Shown here one piece after another: positions 57,531 to 64,000 of a stretch of DNA of 64,000 bases. The DNA is from Anaerolineae bacterium (lineage in GTDB: Bacteria > Chloroflexota > Anaerolineae > 4572-78 > J111). The first letter of the stretch is position 1, and every line of letters starts with the position of its first letter. A program made the translations under genes and the position numbers. The DNA lies in contig JAHDWA010000015.1 in the NCBI GenBank assembly GCA_023382535.1, positions 1-64,000 of the forward strand, in the 5' to 3' direction. Under the pieces are notes generated by a model. It was not told the DNA's origin. It did no database searches and worked only from the letters and a program-made list of their open reading frames with translations.

Positions 57531-58286
57531 TTAGATTATCCCCGCCTTCTTGAGAACTTCCACTACCTTATACGCAGCTTCCGGCCCGCGGCCCAAAATT
57601 TCCGCGCCTTTGTGCTGTTCCACCGGCGTTTTGAGCCGCACTTTTTCCAGTCCTTCAGACCGGGGCTGGGGTTTTGTCTGTTCGATTTGAGCCTTTTTAG
57701 CCCGCAGCCGGCCGGGCAGCGAAGGGTAACGCGGCAGATTAATTCCCTCTCTGACGGTAAACGCGGCAGGCAGCGTCGTCTCGTACACCTCCCAACCCCC
57801 GGAAATTTCCCGCTTGGCAGTAGCTGTGCCGTTTTTTATTTCCAGCGCCTTGATGCCGGTTACGCAGGGCAGGTCAAACGCTTCGGCCACCCGGATGCCG
57901 ACCTGATAGCCGCCGGAGTCGGCCGACTCGCTGCCAAAGAGCAGCAGGTCAAAGGGCTGCGGCTGGGCGCGGATGGCCTCGGCAATAGCCTGGGCCGTCG
58001 CCTGCGGCCCCCAATCGCGGCCATCGGTTTCAAGCAGAATAGCCCGATCAATCCCCTGGGCAATGGCGAAACGCAGTTGCTCCGCGGCTGGCTCCGGGCC
58101 GAGCGTTAGGACTGTCGCCGTGCCGCCGTGCGCCTCTTTCAGCCGGATGGCCTCCTCGACCGCGCACTCTTCATGCGGGCTGATAGTAAAACCCAGGTGG
58201 CGGGTGTCAATCTCCTGCTCATCATCGGTCAGCACAATCTTGGCCCCGGTCGCCGGGACACGTTTTACACAGACGAGTATGTTCAT
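57531..58286 (-). CDS. etfB: Electron transfer flavoprotein, beta subunit
   Basis: A 251-residue subunit of ETF. The N-terminus ILVCVKRVPATGAKIVL, TRHLGFTISPHEECAVEEAIRLKE and ATVLTLGPEPAAEQLRFAIAQG with the AMP-site segment FDLLLFGSESADSGGYQVG are typical, as is the LPCVTGIKALEI recognition region near the dehydrogenase-binding loop. GGAG lies before the ATG. The gene is between the dimethylglycine-dehydrogenase-like gene and etfA, which supports electron transfer from the neighbouring oxidoreductases. Confidence 0.95.
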   Translation of the reverse strand: MNILVCVKRVPATGAKIVLTDDEQEIDTRHLGFTISPHEECAVEEAIRLKEAHGGTATVLTLGPEPAAEQLRFAIAQGIDRAILLETDGRDWGPQATAQAIAEAIRAQPQPFDLLLFGSESADSGGYQVGIRVAEAFDLPCVTGIKALEIKNGTATAKREISGGWEVYETTLPAAFTVREGINLPRYPSLPGRLRAKKAQIEQTKPQPRSEGLEKVRLKTPVEQHKGAEILGRGPEAAYKVVEVLKKAGII

Positions 58287-58313
58287 GGTGGCTCCATCAA
58301 ATAGGGAGTAGGT

Positions 58314-58351
58314 AGTAGGGAGTATAAGGAATTTTTCCCCTACTCCCTACT
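58314..58351. repeat. AGTAGGGAGTA hairpin between the GcvT-oxidoreductase gene and etfB
   Basis: AGTAGGGAGTA (58314-58324) and TACTCCCTACT (58341-58351) pair perfectly over 11 bp. The words continue as GGGAGTAGG on the left and CTCCTTACTCCTTACTCC on the right up to the next stop. Confidence 0.85.
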
Positions 58352-58371
58352 CCTTACTCCTTACTCCCTGC

Positions 58372-60891
58372 TTAACACTTCATCCGTTCATTGTTCGGGT
58401 CAAACAGCGGGGTGTTGCCGGCCACGGCTACGGTGACCGGGTAACGCCCGCCCAGGTATTCCACCTGCAATTTTGTGCCAACCTGGGCATATTCCGGCGG
58501 CAGATAGCCGAGCAAAATATGCTGGCCCACTGACGGCCCCGAGCCGGCGCTGGTCACGTAAGAACGCCGGCCTTTACGGTCGGCGATGACTTGGCCAGCC
58601 GAGGTTAGAATCGGCTCGCGGCCGAGCATATAGCGCGGCTGGCCGGTGGCAGCGGTAGGATCATCCAGGGTCAGGGTGCAGAGGATAGCCGCCGGTTCTT
58701 CCTCGCGGGCCTTTAGATAAGCCTCTTTACCAATGAAATCGGCGCTTTTGACCTTGGCGCGAGCCAAACCGGCCTCGACCGGGTCGTATTCCGACTCCAG
58801 CTCGTTGCCAAAGGCGCGATAGCCCTTTTCCAGGCGGGCGGTCGTGCCGTAGACGCCGATACCCACCGGGACGATGCCGTGGGGCCGTCCTGCCTCCCAG
58901 AGAATATCCCACAGCCGCCCGCCCTGCTCCATGGCGGTGTAAATTTCCCAGCCCAACTCGCCGACATAGGAGATGCGGAAAGCCAGCACCCGGATATTTT
59001 CAATGACCAGTTCCTTAACGGTGCCAAAGGGGAAGCCTCCGTGCGACACATCATCCGCCGTTACCGATTGCAGCACCTGGCGGGCTTTTGGTCCCCACAA
59101 CCCCAGCGTACAAATGGCCGAGGTTAAATCCTGGAGGTGGGTCTTGCCGTCGGCGGACAGGTGGTCTTGGAACCACTTTTTGTCCACATTGCCGTAAGCC
59201 CCACCGGTGGCCACGCGAAAATGGTCTTCGCCCAGGCGCATGATGGTTAGATCGGCCTTAAAGCCGCCGTGTGGGCTCAGCAGCGGGGTGTAAACAGCCT
59301 GGCCGACCGGCACATCCATTTGGTTCACCGCCACCCCCTGCACGCAGTTTAGCGTGCCGGGGCCGGTAATGTCAAAAACGCAGAAAGCCGACAGGTCCAC
59401 CATGCCGCCCCGGTCGCGCAGGGCCAGGTGTTCGGCGTTGATGATCGGCGACCACCAGCGCGAGTCCCACTCGGCGGGGCGGGGCATGACCCGCTCGCCG
59501 TACTCGTCCAGCAAGGCTTTGTTCGACTCATACCAGTAGGGTCGCTCCCAGCCGGCGGTTTCAAAAAAGACCGCGCCCAATTCTTTCTCGCGGGCGTAGA
59601 AGGGGCTGAGGCGCACCCGGCGCGAGGACTCGTACTGCTCGGCGGGGTGAGTGATGCTGTACATTTTGTTAAAGGACTCGCCGGTGCGGGCGCGGACGTG
59701 GAACTGGGTCCGGGAGTGGTCGTAAAAGCGGGCAATATCCGAGGCAGTGGCATCACAGATTTCCGGCGCGCCGTAAGTCATCCACTCAGCCACCACCCGG
59801 CCAAAGCCGGGGCCTTCCTTGATCCAGATGGCCGCGACCGACCATAGATTCTTGACCTCCGGCGTCTCGCCGATAATGGGCATGCCATCGGGGGTCAGCG
59901 ACATCAAGCCGTTGATGGCGTGGCGAATGCCGACATCTTCGCGGTCGAGGATGTCGGGCATCAGTTCCAGGGCAGTGGCCATGCTGTCGTCAAAATCGTC
60001 GGCGGTAAAGGGCAGTTCGGTCGGGCTGAGGGCGGCCTGCTCGATGGAGGGAATTTCATCCGGTTCGTGCCACATGGGCCGGTGGGCATAAGAGCCAATT
60101 TCCAGGTCGCTGCCGTTCTGGCGCTCGTACATGTTGCTGTCCACGTCGCGGATGACGGGATACTCGATTTCGCCCTTGGTCTTCTCAAAGAGCGGGATGG
60201 GGCCGACGGTGATAAACTGGTGGACCATCGGGGTGAGAGGGATGTGAACGCCGGCCATGTGGGCCAGGCGCGGACTCCAGACGCCGCAGGCAACCAGCAC
60301 ATACTCCGCGCCGATGTAACCCTGCTTGGTTTCGACGCCCACCACCCGTCCTTTTTGCACGTCAATGCCGGTCACCTCGATGTTGGAAAAGACTTTGAGC
60401 GCATCCAACTCCATAGCCCGTTCGCGCATGAGAGTCCCGGCCCGCAGCGAGTCAACCACTCCCGCCGAAGGGCTGTAAAAGCCGCCCAGCACCAGATCGG
60501 TGTTGACATAGGGCACCATCTCTTTGATCTGCTGGGGGGTGATGATTTCACCCGGCTCGCCCCAGGCTTTGGCCGACGTGACCCGGCGGGTGAGTTCCTG
60601 CATCCGCTCCGGGGTGCGGGCCAGCTCGATGCCGCCGCTCTGGGTAAAGGTACCCAGCTTCTTATAGGTGGCGATGCTGTCCTGGGTCAGCCGAGTCATT
60701 TCTTTGGAGTGGTCCACCGGGAAGATGAAGTTGGAGGCGTGTCCGGTGGAACCGCCGGGATTGGGCAGCGGCCCTTTGTCAAGCAGGACCATATCCTTCC
60801 AGCCCAACTCGGCCAGGTGATAGACCAGGCTGTTACCGACAATGCCCGCCCCAATGATGACGACGCGTGCCTGGGTGGGGAGTGTGCTCAT
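58372..60891 (-). CDS. Dimethylglycine/sarcosine dehydrogenase-like FAD oxidoreductase with GcvT folate domain
   Basis: An 839-residue protein. Residues 1-390 are a DAO-type FAD domain (VVIIGAGIVGNSLVYHLAEL). The GSTGHASNF stretch places His51 where related enzymes bind FAD covalently. From about residue 430 to 830 there is a GcvT-type domain with the aminomethyl/tetrahydrofolate site (FYAREKELGAVFFETAGWER, MVDLSAFCVFDITGPG, RISYVGELGWEIYTAMEQGG, KGYRAFGNELESEYDPVEAG). Such enzymes oxidatively remove a methyl group from dimethylglycine or sarcosine and pass it to tetrahydrofolate. The adjacent etfB-etfA genes supply the electron acceptor. A strong AAGGAGGG ribosome site is present. Confidence 0.9.
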   Translation of the reverse strand: MSTLPTQARVVIIGAGIVGNSLVYHLAELGWKDMVLLDKGPLPNPGGSTGHASNFIFPVDHSKEMTRLTQDSIATYKKLGTFTQSGGIELARTPERMQELTRRVTSAKAWGEPGEIITPQQIKEMVPYVNTDLVLGGFYSPSAGVVDSLRAGTLMRERAMELDALKVFSNIEVTGIDVQKGRVVGVETKQGYIGAEYVLVACGVWSPRLAHMAGVHIPLTPMVHQFITVGPIPLFEKTKGEIEYPVIRDVDSNMYERQNGSDLEIGSYAHRPMWHEPDEIPSIEQAALSPTELPFTADDFDDSMATALELMPDILDREDVGIRHAINGLMSLTPDGMPIIGETPEVKNLWSVAAIWIKEGPGFGRVVAEWMTYGAPEICDATASDIARFYDHSRTQFHVRARTGESFNKMYSITHPAEQYESSRRVRLSPFYAREKELGAVFFETAGWERPYWYESNKALLDEYGERVMPRPAEWDSRWWSPIINAEHLALRDRGGMVDLSAFCVFDITGPGTLNCVQGVAVNQMDVPVGQAVYTPLLSPHGGFKADLTIMRLGEDHFRVATGGAYGNVDKKWFQDHLSADGKTHLQDLTSAICTLGLWGPKARQVLQSVTADDVSHGGFPFGTVKELVIENIRVLAFRISYVGELGWEIYTAMEQGGRLWDILWEAGRPHGIVPVGIGVYGTTARLEKGYRAFGNELESEYDPVEAGLARAKVKSADFIGKEAYLKAREEEPAAILCTLTLDDPTAATGQPRYMLGREPILTSAGQVIADRKGRRSYVTSAGSGPSVGQHILLGYLPPEYAQVGTKLQVEYLGGRYPVTVAVAGNTPLFDPNNERMKC

Positions 60892-60902
60892 TGTTTCCCT
60901 CC

Positions 60903-62207
60903 TTATCCGTTTACTGAAAAACTGCTCTCCGGATTAATCTGCCGGTTTCGAGAGTAAAAGCCCACATTCAGCTCCAGCCCGGTGTAGACAGCCTTATACT
61001 TGACCGGATCTTGGTCGTGCTTCTGGCCGTTCTCGACACGATGAATCAGTTCCGACATCATATAGCCGACCGGCGGGGCGTTTTTGAACTCGTGGCCGCT
61101 GGTGCCGATGGCCATGTAAAAGCCGTCCAAGTCCGACTTATCGTAAATGGGCAGCCAGTCGGTTGAAACATCGTACAGATCCACCACGCCGCGCGGCTGG
61201 TTGGGCACGGGCAGGTCGGGGATGCGCCGGGCCAGGCGGTAAACCTGGGCCTTCCACTGCGCATCGGTGACATTCTGATTGTACTCATCCGGGTTATCAA
61301 CCCACTCTTTGGCGTCACAGTCCGGGTCCTCGCTGCCGACCAGGATAGTGTTGCCGGCTTCGGGCCGGAAATAGATGGCGTTGTCGCCGTCGGAGGTGTG
61401 CTTGCCGTTCTTTTCAAAGTTAAAACCTTCGGGCGAGGGGACGTGATGGACTTCGTGGCGCAGCGGCCGGGTTTTGATGTTCATGGTCTCCTCGACCCCG
61501 GCCATGCGGTTGATAATGTAGGAGTGCGGCCCGGCCACATTGACCACGACGGGCGCGTCAATTTTTGTGCCGTCGTTCAGCGTGACGCCCTGGACCCGAT
61601 TTCCCTCTGTCCGTATCTCCACAACCGTTCTGTTAAAGAGGAACTCTCCCCCTTTGCTCTCGGTGGCGCGCATGATATTATGAGTGGCAAGCTGGGGGTC
61701 GTTGACGTAGCCGGAGCCAGGCGTAAAGATAGCCCCTTCCAGATGGCTTTCCGGCTCTTTCCAGAAGTCGTCACCCGCTTCGGGACGGCTAGGCGGCCAG
61801 AATTCGCCCAAAAAGTAGATGGGCATGCGCTCCTTAACGGTTTCGACATCCCATTCTTCATGCTCGACGCCCATTTGCCGGTACAGTTCCAGCACTTTGC
61901 GCCAGTTGTGGCCTTTACTTTTGAGCAGCAGGGTGCCGCAGTTCATGAATCTGGCCATGCCCCGCTCATCTTTGACGCCCAGCCAGCTTTCATAGTTACC
62001 CCAGTATTTGAAGCCCTCATAGGCCAGGGCGACCCCGTCCCAGGTGGAGTAATGCGCCCGGACAATGGCGCAGGAATTGATGGTTGAACCGGCCCCGGCA
62101 TCGTTGTTTTTGTCAATATTGACGGTTTTGTAACCTCGCTTGGCCAGCTCAAAGGCCGTCGAACAGCCGATCACTCCGGCCCCAATAACAATCACATCTT
62201 TGTGCAT
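60903..62207 (-). CDS. FAD-dependent oxidoreductase, sarcosine oxidase/DAO family
   Basis: A 434-residue flavoprotein. The FAD site is VIVIGAGVIGCSTAFELAKRG, followed by GAGSTINSCAIVRAHYS, and the C-terminal FAD-binding strand is DGFYMAIGTSGHEFKNAPPVG. Relatives oxidise sarcosine, dimethylglycine or other N-methyl amino acids. It stands 11 nt upstream of the GcvT-type oxidoreductase and probably works on the same or the next intermediate. No separate beta, delta or gamma sarcosine oxidase subunits are present. AGGAGG before the ATG. Confidence 0.87.
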   Translation of the reverse strand: MHKDVIVIGAGVIGCSTAFELAKRGYKTVNIDKNNDAGAGSTINSCAIVRAHYSTWDGVALAYEGFKYWGNYESWLGVKDERGMARFMNCGTLLLKSKGHNWRKVLELYRQMGVEHEEWDVETVKERMPIYFLGEFWPPSRPEAGDDFWKEPESHLEGAIFTPGSGYVNDPQLATHNIMRATESKGGEFLFNRTVVEIRTEGNRVQGVTLNDGTKIDAPVVVNVAGPHSYIINRMAGVEETMNIKTRPLRHEVHHVPSPEGFNFEKNGKHTSDGDNAIYFRPEAGNTILVGSEDPDCDAKEWVDNPDEYNQNVTDAQWKAQVYRLARRIPDLPVPNQPRGVVDLYDVSTDWLPIYDKSDLDGFYMAIGTSGHEFKNAPPVGYMMSELIHRVENGQKHDQDPVKYKAVYTGLELNVGFYSRNRQINPESSFSVNG

Positions 62208-62318
62208 GGTGTCCTCCTGTTATTTTAAATAAACCATTTTGAGCCAGAAGTGGGTGACCAGGAGGTTTTTGAACCTTGTTTTATCCCCTAATCCCCTAAT
62301 CCTGGCGATTTTTTTGCC

Positions 62319-62353
62319 CGGCTGGTTTCCAAACTCAGTTTGGGAAGCAGCCG
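62319..62353. repeat. Palindrome CGGCTG...CAGCCG
   Basis: CGGCTG (62319-62324) and CAGCCG (62348-62353) enclose TTTCC/GGGAA and AAACT-c-AGTTT. It is one of a family with 10835 and 41329. The spacer also has TTATCCCCTAATCCCCTAAT (62281-62300). Confidence 0.7.
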
Positions 62354-62370
62354 ACTCTTGTTTCAGCCGC

Positions 62371-63546
62371 TCACTTCTGACCCAACTCGAAGGCCCGTTT
62401 GTAAATCTGCACGTAGCTCTGGAGACTCAAATCGCGGGGGTTGCCGATGGTCTGCGGGTCTTTGTAGGCGATTTCGGCCAGCATGGGAATTTCTTCCTCG
62501 CTAAAACCCAACGCCTGCAAGGTGGGGATTTCGACATCCTCGGTCAGCTTCATGACCGCTTCTACGGCTTTTTCCGCGGCCTGCCAGATACTCAGACCGC
62601 GAATATCCTCACCCATAGCGACGGCAATCCGGGCGAATTTTTCCGGCTCGCCTTTAAAATTGTACTCCATCACCGGGCCGAGCAGCCGGGCCGTCAGCGC
62701 ACCGTGCGGCACATTATGCACTCCGCCGGCCGACTGGCTCATGGCGTGGGCCGCCCCGGCGCTCTCGGTGCCGTAAGACAACGCCCCCAGCATGGCGGCC
62801 ATGCTCATTTTGTAGCGGGCTTCGGTGTTGTGGCCCTGGGCAAAGGCGACCCGCAAGTAACGGGCAACGTATTCCATTGCCAGCAGAGCCGTCGAATCGG
62901 GCAGAGGCTGGGCATAGGCGCAGGTATAACACTCGATGGCGTGGGCCAGAGCGTCCATCCCCGTGCCGGCAGTGACAGCCGGGGGCAGGTCGAAGGTCAG
63001 TTCGGGGTCAATCAGCGCTTCCCAGGCCCCAATCAGTGCTGTCCCGCCGACGTTGAACTTGATCTTGCGCTGCGGGTCGGTGATGACCGCCCACAATGTC
63101 ACTTCGCTGCCGGTCCCGGCGGTGGTCGGCACGCAGATGGTCGGCGGGATGCGGCACTGGATAGGCTGAGGGCTGGCCCATTCGTAGTCCAAAATAGAGC
63201 CGCCGTTGGCCGCGACCACGCCGATGGACTTGGCCGTGTCCATCGCGCTGCCGCCGCCCAGGCCAATCAAGCCGTCACATTCTTCCCGGCGATACAGGTC
63301 GGCCCCCTCGTCTACCAGGGCAATGGGCGGGTTGGGCGCGACCCCGTCAAAAACGGCAAAGCTGAGATCGGCGGCTTTCAGCGGGGCGATGGCCCACTCG
63401 AGCAGCCCGGCCCTGACCACACCGGGGTCGGTGACAAGCAAGGGGCGGGTCATCCCCAGAGACTTGGCTTCGTCGGCCAGGGCATTAATGGCGCCCAGGC
63501 CGTGTTTCATCACGGTTGGAATTTCAAAACTGCGGATGTTAGTCAT
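62371..63546 (-). CDS. Iron-containing alcohol dehydrogenase (group III)
   Basis: A 391-residue NAD-dependent dehydrogenase. The dinucleotide site is IGLGGGSAMDTAKSIG, the phosphate loop PTTAGTGSEVTLWAVI and the metal residues lie in GMDALAHAIECY, AHAMSQ and VPHGALTARL. The substrate in this cluster is unknown; a short alcohol or formaldehyde from demethylation is possible. The start is the ATG at 63546, with GAGGAG five bases upstream; the longer frame (to 63651) reads through the 19-bp hairpin. Confidence 0.92.
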   Translation of the reverse strand: MTNIRSFEIPTVMKHGLGAINALADEAKSLGMTRPLLVTDPGVVRAGLLEWAIAPLKAADLSFAVFDGVAPNPPIALVDEGADLYRREECDGLIGLGGGSAMDTAKSIGVVAANGGSILDYEWASPQPIQCRIPPTICVPTTAGTGSEVTLWAVITDPQRKIKFNVGGTALIGAWEALIDPELTFDLPPAVTAGTGMDALAHAIECYTCAYAQPLPDSTALLAMEYVARYLRVAFAQGHNTEARYKMSMAAMLGALSYGTESAGAAHAMSQSAGGVHNVPHGALTARLLGPVMEYNFKGEPEKFARIAVAMGEDIRGLSIWQAAEKAVEAVMKLTEDVEIPTLQALGFSEEEIPMLAEIAYKDPQTIGNPRDLSLQSYVQIYKRAFELGQK

Positions 63547-63589
63547 GGATACTCCTCGAAAAGTTGAGTGGTAAGATAGTAACAGAACG

Positions 63590-63631
63590 CAGACACTTGC
63601 GCCTGCACTTGCGTGCAGGCGCAAGTGTCTG
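63590..63631. repeat. Perfect 19-bp hairpin between the MttB-like and alcohol dehydrogenase genes
   Basis: CAGACACTTGCGCCTGCAC (63590-63608), loop TTGC, GTGCAGGCGCAAGTGTCTG (63613-63631). It fills most of the spacer. No T-run follows on the minus strand. Confidence 0.95.
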
Positions 63632-63638
63632 TGTCCTA

Positions 63639-64000
63639 TTATCTTCGCCACTCGCTTCGTGGTTTACCGGCGCGGATTTCGGCCCGGCGGTGTTCGGCGA
63701 AGGCGTTGAGTTCTTCGGCAAGGGCCGGATCGAGGGCCGGAGCCTGATATTCCCTCAACATGCGCTTCCAGACAGCGTTGGCTCGTTTATAAGTGTCGGC
63801 GCTGCCCTCTTCTTCCCACTTTTCGTAATTATCCATATTAAAAACGGTGTGCTGGTAAAAAGCGGTTTCATAGTGACGCATCGTATGCTGCGCGCCGAGG
63901 AAGTGCTGGCCCGGCCCCACTTCAGTATAGGCGTCCCAGGCAAAATCTTCGTCGGTCAGGCCGATGCCGTTGACAAAACGGGCCATCATGCCGCACATTT
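63639..64000 (-). CDS. MttB-family corrinoid methyltransferase, C-terminal part (cut by window end)
   Basis: The last 119 or so residues of a trimethylamine/betaine methyltransferase-like protein; the 5' part lies past the window end. The read portion has GPGQHFLGAQHTMRHYETAFYQHTVFNMDNYEKWEEEG and ANAVWKRMLREYQAPALDPALAEELNAFAEHRRAE, the standard MttB tail. MttB-type enzymes move a methyl group from trimethylamine, glycine betaine or a similar amine to a corrinoid protein. Whether it is the pyrrolysine type or a glycine betaine (MtgB) type cannot be seen because the active-site region is outside. It is first in the cluster on this strand. Confidence 0.88.
   Translation of the reverse strand, partial: MCGMMARFVNGIGLTDEDFAWDAYTEVGPGQHFLGAQHTMRHYETAFYQHTVFNMDNYEKWEEEGSADTYKRANAVWKRMLREYQAPALDPALAEELNAFAEHRRAEIRAGKPRSEWRR

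Noticed and set aside
59920..60957. A 345-codon plus-strand frame opposite the GcvT-type oxidoreductase
   Set aside because: Antisense of a well-conserved enzyme, no ribosome site and no recognisable domain.
62239..63567. A 442-codon plus-strand frame opposite the alcohol dehydrogenase
   Set aside because: Antisense of an enzyme with all metal and nucleotide motifs; the frame has no protein-like pattern of its own.

Overview
The window reads as a chromosomal segment of a Chloroflexota bacterium, most likely an Anaerolineae-like lineage. This is inferred from gene content: a bacterial isopentenyl phosphate kinase, very large GT39-type membrane glycosyltransferases with repeated beta-rich tails, pentapeptide-repeat proteins, a MoaD-MoaE fusion, frequent TTG/GTG starts and long GC-rich genes. 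No rRNA, tRNA, CRISPR array, prophage or insertion sequence was recognised. Promoters of sigma-70 type, several with an extended -10 (TGGTATAAT), can be read at many gene starts.

Layout. 0.1-5.6 kb: pentapeptide-repeat protein, acylphosphatase, prepilin peptidase, a YfhO-type membrane protein and an unknown membrane protein. 5.8-10.7 kb: ABC exporter (ATPase plus an ABC-2/SpoIIM-like permease), FHA membrane protein, CCA-adding-type nucleotidyltransferase, orphan CopG-type antitoxin. 11-16 kb: second pentapeptide protein with a linker known from TIR proteins, sucCD, two ParA-like ATPases. 16-28 kb: cell-surface glycan block with three giant GT39-like proteins, an aminoglycoside-phosphotransferase-fold kinase and a divergent enolase paralogue; a response regulator and YfbR nucleotidase lie inside it. 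28-41 kb: housekeeping and cofactor genes (ICMT-like methyltransferase, DUF4062-like, DUF983, isopentenyl phosphate kinase, larB-larE, moaC, moaD-E fusion, rnc, RlmI-like methyltransferase, VWA/MoxR pair, pRiA4b-ORF3/methyltransferase fusion, Nudix). 41-45 kb: arginine genes (ArgA-like acetyltransferase, argD, argB, argC) behind a leader RNA that looks like an attenuator. 45-53.8 kb: GT4 glycosyltransferase, Liv-type binding lipoprotein, Pit phosphate transporter with its DUF47 partner, MFS, HAD phosphatase, LysM protein, YitT protein. 54-64 kb: one-strand cluster for methylated-amine breakdown: MttB-family methyltransferase (cut by the window end), iron alcohol dehydrogenase, two FAD amine oxidoreductases (one with a GcvT folate domain), etfB, etfA and a TMADH/DgcA-like flavoprotein. 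A reasonable reading is stepwise N-demethylation of a betaine or methylamine, with electrons passed to ETF and one-carbon units to tetrahydrofolate.

The most unusual property of the window is non-coding. Many gene junctions carry a hairpin built from a short degenerate word repeated in both orientations (for example GATAGAAGATAG/CTATCTTCTATC, GGCGAGGAGGCGA, AGTAGGGAGTA, AATTGACAATTG). The same kind of sequence also sits in frame inside the membrane glycosyltransferase genes without breaking them. One compound element has a 48-nt stretch present identically at 16.7 kb, inside a gene, and at 54.1 kb, between genes. Other points worth following are the enolase paralogue with changed active-site residues, the argC leader, the TIR-type linker without a TIR domain, and a truncated GcvT-like gene start at 54.0 kb.
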